From Micropterix aruncella (lineage: Eukaryota > Arthropoda > Insecta > Lepidoptera > Micropterigidae), in the NCBI GenBank assembly GCA_944548615.1, contig OX155978.1, forward strand, positions 9,777,354-9,841,353: a DNA stretch of 64,000 nt. The letters are read 5' to 3'. Shown in pieces: positions 25,016-38,942 of this stretch. Position 1 is the first letter of the stretch. Each line of letters begins with the position of its first letter. The translations under genes and the position numbers were made by a program. The notes beneath the pieces were generated by a model. That model did not search any database. It was not told the DNA's origin and saw only the letters and a program-made list of their open reading frames with translations.

Positions 25016-27060
25016 TTTTCAAAATTTTTCAAAATTTCAAAATTTCAAAAATGCCATTTTGTAGAGCTTAAGCGGGGTCTCGATCTCGCCAAAGACCGCA
25101 ACGCGGTAGGTTTACTCTATCTCGTTCTTTTGTGAAAAATGTGATTTTTTCATAACAATTTCTATGTTTAAAATGAAAGTTTATATAAAAAATTTCAAAA
25201 TGTCAAAATTTCGAAAATGCCATTTCGTAGAGATTTCAAAGGCCTTCGTTCTGTCCGAAAACCGCAACGCGGTAGGTTTACTCTATCTCGTTATTTTGTG
25301 AAAAATGTGATTTTTTCATAATAATTTCTATGTTTAAAATGAAATTTTATATAAAATTTTTCAAAATTTCAAAATTTCAAAAATGCCATTTTGTAGAGCT
25401 TAAGCGGGGTGTCGATCTCGCCAAAGACCGCAATGCGGTAGGTTTACTCTATCTCGTTCTTTTGTGAAAAATGTAATTTTTTCATAACAATTTCTATGTT
25501 CAAAATGAAAGTTTATATAAAAAATTTCAAAATGTCAAAATTTTGAAATAGCCATTTCGTAGAGATTATCAAGGCCGTCGTTCTGTCCAAACGACGTAAC
25601 GCTATAGGTTTACTCTATCACGATCTTTTTCGAAAAATGTGATTTTTTCATAATAATTTCAATGTTTAAAATGAAAGTTTATATAAAATTTTTCAAAATT
25701 TCAAAATTTCAAAAATGCCATTTTGTAGAGATTACCGAGGCCGTCGTTCTGTCCGAACACCGTAGCGCTATAGGTTTACTCTATAACGATATTTTCCGAA
25801 AAATGTGATTTTTTCATAATAATTTCTATGTTTAAAATGAAAGTTTATATAAAATTTTTCAAAATGTCAAAATTTCAAAAATGCCATTTTGTAGAGATTA
25901 CCCAGGCCGTCGTTCTGTCCGAACACCGTAGCGCTATAGGTTTACTCTATCACGATCTTTTTCGAAAAATGTGATTTTTTCATAATAATTTCTATGTTTA
26001 AAATGAAAGTTTATATAAAATTTTTCAAAATTTCAAAATTTCAAAAATGCCATTTTCTAGAGCTTACCGAGGCCGTCGTTCTGTCCGAACACCCTAGCGC
26101 TATAGGTTTACTCTGTCACGATCTTTTTTTTTCGAAAAATGTGATTTTTTCATAATAATTTCTATGTTTAAAATGAAAGTTTATATAAAATTTTTCATAA
26201 TGTCAAAATTTCAAAAATGCCATTTTGTAGATATTACCCAGGCCGTCGTTCCGTCCGAACACAGTAGCGCTATAGGTTTACTCTATCACGATCTTTTGTG
26301 AAAAATGTGATTTTTTCATAACAATTTCTATGTTCAAAATGAAAGTTTATAAAAAAATTTTCAAAATTTCAAAATTTCAAAAATGCCATTTAGTAGAACT
26401 TAAGCGGGGTGTCGATCTCTCCAAAGACCGCAACGCGGTAGGTTTACTCTATCTCGTTGTTTTGTGAAAAATGTGATTTTTTCATAACAATTTCTATGTT
26501 CAAAATGAAAGTTTATATAAAAAATTTCAAAATGTCAAAATTTCGAAAATGCCATTTGGTAGAGATTTCAAAGGCCTTCGTTCTGTCCAAACACCGCAAT
26601 GCGGTAGGTTTACTCTATCTCGTTATTTTGTGAAAAATGTGATTTTTTCATAACAATTTCTATGTTCAAAATGAAAGTTTATATAAAAAATTTCAAAATG
26701 CCAAAATTTCGAAAATGCCATTTCGTAGAGATTTCAAAGGTCTTCGTTCTGTCCAAACTCCGCAACGCGGTAGGTTTACTCTATCTCGTTATTTTGTGAA
26801 AAATGTGATTTTTTCATAACAATTTCTATGTTCAAAATGAAAGTTTATATAAAAAATTTCAAAATGTCAAAATTTCGAAAATGCCATTTCGTAGAGATTT
26901 CAAAGGCCTTCGTTCTGTCCAAACACCGCAACGCGGTAGGTTTACTCTATCTCGTTATTTTGTGAAAAATGTGATTTTTTCATAACAATTTCTATGTTCA
27001 AAATGAAAGTTTATATAAAAAATCTCAAAATGTCAAAATTTCAAAAATGCCATTTCGTAG
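25016..27060. repeat. S array 6, about 12 monomers
   Basis: The segment is 2045 bp, or 12 x 166 + 53; a short T-run insertion near 26125 accounts for part of the excess. Alpha types dominate the first half and gamma types the last third. Confidence 0.93.
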
Positions 27061-28838
27061 ACCTCACTCGGGGCGTCTATCTCGCCTAAGACCGCTACGC
27101 GGTAGGTTCGGTCTGTCTCGATCGATATCGGAAAATGTGATTTTTGTACTCGTTGGAAAAATTCAAAATCAAAATTTATATAAATTTTTTCAAAATTTCA
27201 AAATTCTGAAAATGCCACTTTGTAGTGCTGGTCGAGGCGCTACATCTCGCCGTAGAACACAACTCGACGGGAGGTCGTCCTCTCTGCGCTAATCGGGTTT
27301 TTTCGTAGCCTCGTTTCAAAATCAAAGATGGCGGCCGCACGAAGAAAATTGAAGGAAATTTCAACTTTTAGGAATTTTCCCATAGAGTTGGGGGTATTCG
27401 GGTGGAAATGTCCATTGCACGATTTCGGTCCCGCTGCTGCTTCCCAAAGCGTGGGAGCCGAAAAATTACGTTTTTTTTGTAAAAAAATTCCTTTAAAAAT
27501 TGGGAAAATGGAAAATTTATATGAATTTTTGGAGAAATTCAAATTTTTTTTTTGGCAGTCTCGTAACGGATTTCTCGGACTTCGAGTTGCCGCAGACGCG
27601 AATCCATTTCGACGTTTTCGATTCGAATTATCGAGGTTTTTGCGGTTTTTTCGTTGTATTTTCAAAATCCAATATGGCGGCGGCGCGAAGGAAATTTCAA
27701 CTTTTTGGAGTTTTTCCATAGAGAGAAGGGTTTTTAGGTGGAGATGACAGTTGCGCAATTACGGTCCCGCGGCTATTTCCCAAAGCGTGGGATCCGAAAT
27801 ATGAAACTTTTTTCGTTTCGAATGCGTTTTTTGGAAAAATTTCAAATTGAAAATTTATATGAATTTTTGGAGAAACTTGAAAATTTTTTTTGGCAATCTC
27901 GTAAAGGACGTCTAGGTCTTCGAATTGCCGCAGACGCGAATCCATTCGGACGTTCGTGAGTCGAATTATCGAGGTTTATGTGTTTTTTTGGTGGCATTTT
28001 CAAAATCCAATATGGCCGCCGCCCGAAGGAAATTTTAACTTTTCGGGATTTTCCCATAGAGAGACGATTCTCCGGTTGGAAAGAAGCGATGAAAAATTAA
28101 CAAAAATCAAAAAATGAAAAAAATTAAGTCAGCCGAAAAAAGCACTTTTTTCGTTTTGAGGGCGATTTTTTGACCAAATTTCAAAGTGAAAATTATTACT
28201 AATTTTTGGAGAAACTTAATATTTTTTTTCTGCAATATCGTAGAGGACATGCAGTCCTTGGACTCGCCGTAGACGGCCGTCGATTTGGACGTTCTCGATT
28301 GCGTCGAATTATCGTGGAAAATGTGCGTTTTTTCGACGTTCTCTAGATGCATTTTCAAAATGCAATATGGCGGCCGCGCGAAGAAAATTTCTACTTTTTG
28401 GAGTTTTCCCATAGAGAGACGATTCTCCGGTTGGAAATAGGCGATGAAAAATTAACAAAAATCAAAAAATGAGAAAAATTAAGGGAGCCGAAAATGACAC
28501 TTTTTTCGAAAAAAATATTTCCTATCGAAAGTGGAAAAATGGAAAATTTGTATGATTTTTTTGGGAATTACAAAATTTCAAAAATGCCATTTCGCAGCTC
28601 TCGCCGAGCCCTTCGATCGCTCCTCGGGCCGAAACGCTCCGCTCCTATCCGTTCTCGAGTTATGTCGGTTTCCGCGTTTTCGTCGATGCGTTTTCGAACG
28701 CCATTTTGAATTTGAAAATCGAAAAAATTTCCACTTTTCGGAGTTTTCCTATAGAGAGACGATTCTCCGGTTGGCAAGAGGCGATGAAAAATTAACAAAA
28801 ATCAAAAAATGAGAAAAATTAAGGGAGCCGAAAAAAAA
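27061..28838 (+). repeat. L block 6
   Basis: The block is 1778 bp, standard sub-unit order. Its ending resembles L5 (GAGAGACGATTCTCCGG near 28756). Confidence 0.93.
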
Positions 28839-29426
28839 GAGCACTTTTTGAACTTTACGTGCGAAAAAAACGAATAAAACAAACGAATAGACGAAAATAA
28901 ATTTTTCCACTCGACGCGCCGTCTAATGCGCTGCGAGAGTTCCCGTACTTGCGCGCGCGTACCTCGATAGATAGCGGAGATACTGAACCCCGTAGGCCGA
29001 AAACGGGCAGTTACCAACTCCCTTTTAGGTAATAGGACTAGATCGGAGCGGCACAGAGCCCAGTGGGGTGGGGTGGTAGTGAGTTGTGTTGTTGTTGTTC
29101 ATTGTATGAAAGGGCACATCTACTTTCATCGTAAACTATGTTAGATAGGTAGAGTAAATAGGTAGGTCGAGTGAGCCCATTCGGTGTTAGTCGCGCTAAC
29201 GCGACTGAGTCGAGTCGAGAACGCGCTCATTTTCTTGTTCGACTTTTGCTTTTTACCCGCCTTCCCCTACGTGCCTCGCCACCTTCGATCTTTCGAAATA
29301 AATCGAAATCTTCTTCTTTCCAAATCGAGATCTTTCGTAAATAGGTAGGTCGAGTGAGCCCATTCAGTGTTAGTCGCGCTAACGCGACTGAGTCGAGTCG
29401 AGAACGCTCTCATTTTCTTGTTCGAT
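28839..29426 (+). repeat. T tail 6
   Basis: The tail is 588 bp. The GCACATCTACTTT minisatellite part is reduced. Two hairpin repeats are present, the first truncated at its 3' end. Confidence 0.9.
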
Positions 29427-31632
29427 TTTCAAAATTTTTCAAAATTTCAAAATTTCAAAAATGCCATTTCGTAGAGATTACCGAGGCCGTCGTTCTGTCC
29501 GAACACCGTAGCGCTATAGGTTTACTCTATCACGATCTTTTTCGAAAAATGTGATTTTTTCATAATAATTTCTATGTTTAAAATGAAAGTTTATATAAAA
29601 TTTTTCAAAATTTCAAAATTTCAAAAATGCCATTTTGTAGAGATTACCGAGGCCGTCGTTCTGTCCGAACACCGTAGCGCTATAGCTTTACTCTATCACG
29701 ATCTTTTCCGAAAAATGTGATTTTTTCATAATAATTTCTATGTTTAAAATGAAAGTTTATATAAAATTTTTCAAAATGTCAAAATTCCAAAAATGCCATT
29801 TTGTAGAGATTACCGAGGCTGTCGTTCTGTCCGAACACCGTAGCGCTATAGGTTTACTCTGTCTCGATTTATTTCGAAAAATGTGATTTTTTCATAACAA
29901 TTTCCAAGTTCAAAATGAAACTTTATATAAAATTTTTCAAAATTTCAAAATTGCAAAAATGCCATTTTGTAGAGATTACCGAGGCCGTCGTTCTGTCCGA
30001 ACACCGTAGCGCTATAGGTTTACTCTATCACGATCTTTTCCGAAAAATGTGATTTTTTCATAATAATTTCTATGTTTAAAATGAAAGTTTATATAAAATT
30101 TTTCAAAATGTCAAAATTCCAAAAATGCCATTTTGTAGAGATTACCGAGGCTGTCGTTCTGTCCGAACACCGTAGCGCTATAGGTTTACTCTGTCTCGAT
30201 TTATTTCGAAAAATGTGATTTTTTCATAACAATTTCCAAGTTCAAAATGAAACTTTATATAAAATTTTTCAAAATTTCAAAATTGCAAAAATGCCATTTT
30301 GTAGAGATTACCGAGGCCGTCGTTCTGTCCAAACACAGTAGCGCTATAGGTTTACTCTATCACGATCTTTTTCGAAAAATGTGATTTTTTCATAATAATT
30401 TCTATGTTTAAAATGAAAGTTTATATAAAATTTTTCAAAATGTCAAAATTCCAAAAATGCCATTTTGTAGAGATTACCGAGGCTGTCGTTCTGTCCGAAC
30501 ACCGTAGCGCTATAGGTTAACTCTGTCTCGATTTATTTCGAAAAATGTGATTTTTTCATAACAATTTCCAAGTTCAAAATGAAACTTTATATAAAATTTT
30601 TCAAAATTTCAAAATTTCAAAAATGCCATTTTGTAGAGATTACCGAGGCCGTCGTTCTGTCCAAACACCGTAGCGCTATAGGTTTAGTCTGTCTCGATTT
30701 ATTTAGAAAAATGTGATTTTTTCATAACAATTTCCAAGTTTAAAATGAAAGTTTATATAAAAAATTTCAAAATGTCAAAATTTCGAAAATGCCATTTCGT
30801 AGAGATTACCGAGGCCGTCGTTCTGTCCGAACACCGTATTGCGTTAGGTTTACTCTATCTCGATTTATTGCGAAAAATTTGATTTTTTCATAATAATTTC
30901 CAAGTTCAAAATGAAAGTTTATATAAAATTTTTCAAAATTTCAAAATTTTAAAAATGCCATTTCGTAGAGATTACCGAGGCCGTCGTTCTGTCCAAACAC
31001 CGTAACGCGTTAGGTTTACTCTATCACGATTTATTTCGAAAAATGTGATTTTTTCATAATAATTTCCAAGTTCAAAATGAAAGTTTATATAAAATTTTTC
31101 AAAATTTCAAAATTTCAAAAATGCCATTTTGTAGAGATTACCGAGGCCGTCGTTTTGTCCAAACACCGTAGCGCTATAGGTTTAGTCTGTCTCGATTTAT
31201 TTCGAAAAATGTGATTTTTTCATAACAATTTCCAAGTTTAAAATGAAAGTTTATATAAAAAATTTCAAAATGTCAAAATTTCGAAAATGCCATTTCGTAG
31301 AGATTACCGAGGCCGTCGTTCTGTCCGAACACCGTATTGCGTTAGGTTTACTCTATCTCGATTTATTGCGAAAAATTTGATTTTTTCATAATAATTTCCA
31401 AGTTCAAAATGAAAGTTTATATAAAATTTTTCAAAATTACAAAATTTTAAAAATGCCATTTCGTAGAGATTACCGAGGCCGTCGTTCTGTCCAAACACCG
31501 TAACGCTTTAGGTTTACTCTATCACGATTTATTTCGAAAAATGTGATTTTTTCATAATAATTTCCAAGTTCAAAATGAAAGTTTATATAAAAAATTTCAA
31601 AATTTCAAAATTTCAAAAATGCCATTTCGTAG
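29427..31632. repeat. S array 7 with nested dimers and trimers
   Basis: The segment is 2206 bp, or 13 x 166 + 48. GAGGCTGTCG recurs at 29815, 30147 and 30479, a 332-bp (dimer) period. CCGTATTGCG recurs near 30834 and 31332, a 498-bp (trimer) period. The variant TTTCCAAGTT replaces TTTCTATGTT in many monomers. Confidence 0.95.
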
Positions 31633-33407
31633 ACCTCACTCGGGGCGTCGATCTCGCCTAAGACCGCAACGCGGTAGGTTCGGTCTGTCTCGATCGATAT
31701 CGGAAAATGTGATTTTTGTACTCGTTGGAAAAATTCAAAATCAAAATTTATATAAATTTTTTTAAAATTTCAAAATTCTGAAAATGCCACTTTGTAGTGC
31801 TGGTCGAGGCGCTACATCTCGCCGTAGAGCACAACTCGACAGGAGGTCGTCCTCTCTGCGCTAATCGGGTTTTTTCGTAGCCTCGTTTCAAAATCAAAGA
31901 TGGCGGCCGCACGAAGAAAATTGAAGGAAATTTCAACTTTTAGGATTTTTCCCATAGAGTTGGGGGTATTCGGGTGGAAATGTCCATTGCAGAATTTCGG
32001 TCCCGCTGCTGCTTCCCAAAGCGTGGAGTCCGAAAAATTACGTTTTTTTTGTAAAAAAAATCCTTTAAAAATTGGGAAAATGGAAAATTTATATGAATTT
32101 TTGGAGAAATTCCAATTTTCTTTTTGGCAGTCTCGTAACGGATTTCTCGGACTTCGAGTTTCCACAGACGCGAATCCATTTAGACGTTTTGGATTCGAAT
32201 TATCGAGGTTTTTGCTGTTTTTTCGTTGTATTTTCAAAATCCAATATGGCGGCGGCGCGAAGGAAATTTCAACTTTTTGGAGTTTTTCCATAGAGAGAAG
32301 GGTTTTCGGGTGGAGATGACAGTTGCGCAATTACGGTCCTGCGGCTATTTCCCAAAGCGTGGAATCCGAAAAATGAAACTTTTTTCGTTTCGAATGCGTT
32401 TTTTGGAAAAATTTCAAATTGAAAATTTATATGAATTTTTGGAGAAACTTGAAAATTTTTTTTGGCAATCTCGTAAAGGACGTCTAGGTCTTCGCCTTGC
32501 CGCAGAAGCGAATCCATTCGGACGTTCTTGAGTCGAATTATCGAGGTTTATGTGTTTTTTTGGTGGCATTTTCAAAATCCAATATGGCCGCCGCCCGAAG
32601 GAAATTTCAACTTTTTGGGATTTTCCCATAGAGAGACGATTCTCCGGTTGGAAAGAGGCGATGAAAAATTAACAAAAATCAAAAAATGAGAAAAATTATG
32701 GTAGCCGAAAAAAACACTTTTTTCGTTTTGAGGGCGTTTTTTTGACCAAATTTCAAAGTGAAAATTATTACTAATTTTTGGAGAAACTTAATATTTTTTT
32801 TCTGCAATATCGTAAAGGACGTGCAGTCCTTGGACTCGCCGTAGACGGCCGTCGATTTGGACGTTCTCGATTGCGTCGAATTATCGTGGAAAATGTGCGT
32901 TTTTTCGACGTTCTCTAGATGCATTTTCAAAATCCAATATGGCGGCCGGGCGAAGAAAATTTCTACTTTTTGGAGTTTTCCCATAGAGAGACGATTCTTC
33001 GGTTGGAAATAGGCGATGAAAAATTAACAAAAATCAAAAAATGAGAAAAATTAAGGGAGCCGAAAATGACACTTTTTTCGAAAAAAATATTTCCTATCGA
33101 AAGTGGAAAAATGGAAAATTTGTATGATTTTTTTGGGAATTTCAAAATTTCAAAAATGCCATTTCGCAGCTCTCGCCGAGCCCTTCGATCGCTCCTCGGA
33201 CCGAACGCTCCGCTCCTATCCGTTCTCGAGTTATGTTGGTTTCCGCGTTTTCGTCGATGCGTTTTCGAACGCCATTTTGAATTTGAAAATCGAAAAAATT
33301 TCCACTTTTCGGAATTTTTCCATAGACGGAGGGTCGTCGAGATCGAGGAGGTCCGAAAAAAGACTGACCGAATTGAGGAATAAAAAATCGTACAAAGCCG
33401 AAAAAAA
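31633..33407 (+). repeat. L block 7
   Basis: The block is 1775 bp. From about position 240 onward it matches L8 at an offset of 3572 bp. Its first 240 bp instead carry the variants of the other standard L blocks (for example CAAAGATGGCGG). Confidence 0.93.
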
Positions 33408-33993
33408 AAGAGCACTTTTTTAACTTTACGTGCGAAAAAAACGAATAAAACAAACGAATCGACGAAAATAAATTTTTCCACTCGACGCGCCGTCTAAGGC
33501 TCTGCGAGAGTTCCCGTACTTGCGCGCGCGTAACTCGACAGATAGCGGAGATGACGAACCCCGAAGGCCGAAAACGGGCGGTTACCAACTCCCTTTTAGG
33601 GTATATGACTAGAGCCCAGTGGGGTGGGGTGGTAGTGACTTTTTTTTTTGCACATCTACTTTTATTGTTACTCATTGTATGAAAGGGCACATCTACTTAG
33701 AGTAAATAGGTAGGTCGAGTGAGCCCATTCGGTGTTAGTCGCGCTAACGCGACTGAGTCGAGTCGAGAACGCGCTCATTTTCTTGTTCGACTTTTGCTTT
33801 TTACCCGCCTTCCCCTACGTGCCTCGCCACCTTCGATCTTTCGAAATAAATCGAAATCTTCTTCTTTCGAAATCGAGATCTTTCGAAATAATTCGATAGG
33901 TAGAGTAAATAGGTAGGTCGAGTGAGCCCATTCAGTGTTAGTCGCGCTAACGCGACTGAGTCGAGTCGAGAACGCGCTCATTTTCTTGTTCGA
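33408..33993 (+). repeat. T tail 7
   Basis: The tail is about 585 bp, the compact form. It is repeated at an offset of 3572 bp in T8. Two hairpin repeats are present. Confidence 0.93.
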
Positions 33994-35204
33994 TTTTCAA
34001 AAATTTTCAAAATTTCAAAATTTCAAAAATGCCATTTTATAGAGCTTAAGCGGGGTGTCAATCTCGCCAAAGACCGCAACGCGGTAGGTTTACTCAATCT
34101 CGATTTATTTCAAAAAATGTGATTTTTTCATAACAATTTCTATGTTCAAAATGAAAGTTTATATAAAAAATTTCAAAATGTCAAAATTTCGAAAATGCCA
34201 TTTTGTAGAGATTACCAAGGCCGTCGTTCTGTCCGAACACCGTAGCGCTATAGGTTTACTCTATCACGATCTTTTTCGAAAAATGTGATTTTTTCATAAT
34301 AATTTCTATGTTTAAAATGAAAGTTTATATAAAATTTTTCAAAATTTCAAAATTTCAAAAATGCCATTTTGTAGAGATTACCGAGGCCGTCGTTCTGTCC
34401 GAACACCGTAGCGCTATAGGTTTACTCTGTCTCGATTTATTTCGAAAAATGTGATTTTTTCATGACAATTTCCAAGTTCAAAATGAAACTTTATATAAAA
34501 TTTTTCAAAATTTCAAAATTTCAAAAATGCCATTTTCTAGAGCTTACCGAGGCCGTCGTTCTGTCCGAACACCGTAGCGCTATAGGTTTACTCTGTCACG
34601 ATCTTTTTCGAAAAATGTGATTTTTTCATAATAATTTCTATGTTTAAAATGAAAGTTTATATAAAATTTTTCAAAATGTCAAAATTTCAAAAATGCCATT
34701 TTGTAGAGATTACGCAGGCCGTCGTTCTGTCTGAACACAGTAGCGCTATAGGTTTACTCTATCACGATCTTTTTCGAAAAATGTGATTTTTTCATAATAA
34801 TTTCTATGTTTAAAATGAAAGTTTATATAAAATTTTTCAAAATTTCAAAATTTCAAAAATGCCATTTTGTAGAGATTACCGAGGCCGTCGTTCTGTCCGA
34901 ACACCGTAGCGCTATAGGTTTACTCTGTCACGATCTTTTTCGAAAAATGTGATTTTTTCATAACAATTTCTATGTTCAAAATGAAAGTTTATATAAAAAA
35001 TTTCAAAATGTCAAAATTTCGAAAATGCCATTTCGTAGAGATTTCAAAGGCCTTCGTTCTGTCCGAACACCGCAACGCGGTAGGTTTACTCTATCTCGTT
35101 ATTTTGTGAAAAATGTGATTTTTTCATAACAATTTCTATGTTTAAAATGAAAGTTTATATAAAAAATTTCAAAATGTCAAAATTTCAAAAATGCCATTTC
35201 GTAG
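33994..35204. repeat. S array 8, about 7 monomers
   Basis: The segment is 1211 bp, or 7 x 166 + 49, the shortest complete S array. It matches S9 apart from one gamma monomer (ATGAGATTTTTTC) that S9 has and this lacks. Confidence 0.94.
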
Positions 35205-36979
35205 ACCTCACTCGGGGCGTCGATCTCGCCTAAGACCGCAACGCGGTAGGTTCGGTCTGTCTCGATCGATATCGGAAAATGTGATTTTTGTACTCGTTGG
35301 AAAAATTCAAAATCAAAATTTATATATTTTTTTTTAAAATTTCAAAATTCTGAAAATGCCACTTTGTAGTGCTGTTCGAGGCGCTACATCTCGCCTTAGA
35401 ACACAACTCGACGGGAGGTCGTCCTCTCTGCGCTAATCGGTTTTTTTCGTAGCCTCCTTTCAAAATCAAATATGGCGGCCGCACGAAGAAAATTGAAGGA
35501 AATTTCAACTTTTAGGATTTTTCCCATAGAGTTGGGGGTATTCGGGTGGAAATGTCCATTGCAGAATTTCGGTCCCGCTGCTGCTTCCCAAAGCGTGGAG
35601 TCCGAAAAATTACGTTTTTTTTGTAAAAAAAATCCTTTAAAAATTGGGAAAATGGAAAATTTATATGAATTTTTGGAGAAATTCCAATTTTCTTTTTGGC
35701 AGTCTCGTAACGGATTTCTCGGACTTCGAGTTTCCACAGACGCGAATCCATTTAGACGTTTTGGATTCGAATTATCGAGGTTTTTGCTGTTTTTTCGTTG
35801 TATTTTCAAAATCCAATATGGCGGCGGCGCGAAGGAAATTTCAACTTTTTGGAGTTTTTCCATAGAGAGAAGGGTTTTCGGGTGGAGATGACAGTTGCGC
35901 AATTACGGTCCTGCGGCTATTTCCCAAAGCGTGGAATCCGAAAAATGAAACTTTTTTCGTTTCGAATGCGTTTTTTGGAAAAATTTCAAATTGAAAATTT
36001 ATATGAATTTTTGGAGAAACTTGAAAATTTTTTTTGGCAATCTCGTAAAGGACGTCTAGGTCTTCGCCTTGCCGCAGAAGCGAATCCATTCGGACGTTCT
36101 TGAGTCGAATTATCGAGGTTTATGTGTTTTTTTGGTGGCATTTTCAAAATCCAATATGGCCGCCGCCCGAAGGAAATTTCAACTTTTTGGGATTTTCCCA
36201 TAGAGAGACGATTCTCCGGTTGGAAAGAGGCGATGAAAAATTAACAAAAATCAAAAAATGAGAAAAATTATGGTAGCCGAAAAAAACACTTTTTTCGTTT
36301 TGAGGGCGTTTTTTTGACCAAATTTCAAAGTGAAAATTATTACTAATTTTTGGAGAAACTTAATATTTTTTTTCTGCAATATCGTAAAGGACGTGCAGTC
36401 CTTGGACTCGCCGTAGACGGCCGTCGATTTGGACGTTCTCGATTGCGTCGAATTATCGTGGAAAATGTGCGTTTTTTCGACGTTCTCTAGATGCATTTTC
36501 AAAATCCAATATGGCGGCCGGGCGAAGAAAATTTCTACTTTTTGGAGTTTTCCCATAGAGAGACGATTCTTCGGTTGGAAATAGGCGATGAAAAATTAAC
36601 AAAAATCAAAAAATGAGAAAAATTAAGGGAGCCGAAAATGACACTTTTTTCGAAAAAAATATTTCCTATCGAAAGTGGAAAAATGGAAAATTTGTATGAT
36701 TTTTTTGGGAATTTCAAAATTTCAAAAATGCCATTTCGCAGCTCTCGCCGAGCCCTTCGATCGCTCCTCGGACCGAACGCTCCGCTCCTATCCGTTCTCG
36801 AGTTATGTTGGTTTCCGCGTTTTCGTCGATGCGTTTTCGAACGCCATTTTGAATTTGAAAATCGAAAAAATTTCCACTTTTCGGAATTTTTCCATAGACG
36901 GAGGGTCGTCGAGATCGAGGAGGTCCGAAAAAAGACTGACCGAATTGAGGAATAAAAAATCGTACAAAGCCGAAAAAAA
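35205..36979 (+). repeat. L block 8, recombinant
   Basis: The block is 1775 bp. Its first part (to about 35470) carries the L9-type variants (GCTGTTCGAGG, CTCCTTTCAAAATCAAATATGG in two pieces). From about 35729 it carries the L7-type variants (GAGTTTCCACAG). The switch lies in the 258 bp between. Confidence 0.92.
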
Positions 36980-37565
36980 AAGAGCACTTTTTTAACTTTA
37001 CGTGCGAAAAAAACGAATAAAACAAACGAATCGACGAAAATAAATTTTTCCACTCGACGCGCCGTCTAAGGCTCTGCGAGAGTTCCCGTACTTGCGCGCG
37101 CGTAACTCGACAGATAGCGGAGATGACGAACCCCGAAGGCCGAAAACGGGCGGTTACCAACTCCCTTTTAGGGTATATGACTAGAGCCCAGTGGGGTGGG
37201 GTGGTAGTGACTTTTTTTTTTGCACATCTACTTTTATTGTTACTCATTGTATGAAAGGGCACATCTACTTAGAGTAAATAGGTAGGTCGAGTGAGCCCAT
37301 TCGGTGTTAGTCGCGCTAACGCGACTGAGTCGAGTCGAGAACGCGCTCATTTTCTTGTTCGACTTTTGCTTTTTACCCGCCTTCCCCTACGTGCCTCGCC
37401 ACCTTCGATCTTTCGAAATAAATCGAAATCTTCTTCTTTCGAAATCGAGATCTTTCGAAATAATTCGATAGGTAGAGTAAATAGGTAGGTCGAGTGAGCC
37501 CATTCAGTGTTAGTCGCGCTAACGCGACTGAGTCGAGTCGAGAACGCGCTCATTTTCTTGTTCGA
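36980..37565 (+). repeat. T tail 8
   Basis: The tail is about 585 bp and appears identical to T7. It has two hairpin repeats. Confidence 0.93.
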
Positions 37566-38942
37566 TTTTCAAAAATTTTCAAAATTTCAAAATTTCAAAA
37601 ATGCCATTTTATAGAGCTTAAGCGGGGTGTCAATCTCGCCAAAGACCGCAACGCGGTAGGTTTACTCAATCTCGATTTATTTCAAAAAATGTGATTTTTT
37701 CATAACAATTTCTATGTTCAAAATGAAAGTTTATATAAAAAATTTCAAAATGTCAAAATTTCGAAAATGCCATTTTGTAGAGATTACCAAGGCCGTCGTT
37801 CTGTCCGAACACCGTAGCGCTATAGGTTTACTCTATCACGATCTTTTTCGAAAAATGTGATTTTTTCATAATAATTTCTATGTTTAAAATGAAAGTTTAT
37901 ATAAAATTTTTCAAAATTTCAAAATTTCAAAAATGCCATTTTGTAGAGATTACCGAGGCCGTCGTTCTGTCCGAACACCGTAGCGCTATAGGTTTACTCT
38001 GTCTCGATTTATTTCGAAAAATGTGATTTTTTCATGACAATTTCCAAGTTCAAAATGAAACTTTATATAAAATTTTTCAAAATTTCAAAATTTCAAAAAT
38101 GCCATTTTCTAGAGCTTACCGAGGCCGTCGTTCTGTCCGAACACCGTAGCGCTATAGGTTTACTCTGTCACGATCTTTTTCGAAAAATGTGATTTTTTCA
38201 TAATAATTTCTATGTTTAAAATGAAAGTTTATATAAAATTTTTCAAAATGTCAAAATTTCAAAAATGCCATTTTGTAGAGATTACGCAGGCCGTCGTTCT
38301 GTCTGAACACAGTAGCGCTATAGGTTTACTCTATCACGATCTTTTTCGAAAAATGTGATTTTTTCATAATAATTTCTATGTTTAAAATGAAAGTTTATAT
38401 AAAATTTTTCAAAATTTCAAAATTTCAAAAATGCCATTTTGTAGAGATTACCGAGGCCGTCGTTCTGTCCGAACACCGTAGCGCTATAGGTTTACTCTGT
38501 CACGATCTTTTTCGAAAAATGTGATTTTTTCATAACAATTTCTATGTTCAAAATGAAAGTTTATATAAAAAATTTCAAAATGTCAAAATTTCGAAAATGC
38601 CATTTCGTAGAGATTTCAAAGGCCTTCGTTCTGTCCGAACACCGCAACGCGGTAGGTTTACTCTATCTCGTTATTTTGTGAAAAATGAGATTTTTTCATA
38701 ACAATTTCTATGTTCAAAATGAAAGTTTATATAAAAAATTTCAAAATGTCAAAATTTCGAAAATGCCATTTCGTAGAGATTTCAAAGGCCTTCGTTCTGT
38801 CCGAACACCGCAACGCGGTAGGTTTACTCTATCTCGTTATTTTGTGAAAAATGTGATTTTTTCATAACAATTTCTATGTTTAAAATGAAAGTTTATATAA
38901 AAAATTTCAAAATGTCAAAATTTCAAAAATGCCATTTCGTAG
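37566..38942. repeat. S array 9, about 8 monomers
   Basis: The segment is 1377 bp, or 8 x 166 + 49. Its last 876 bp repeat positions 1-876, and the whole recurs at +3736 in S10. Confidence 0.94.
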
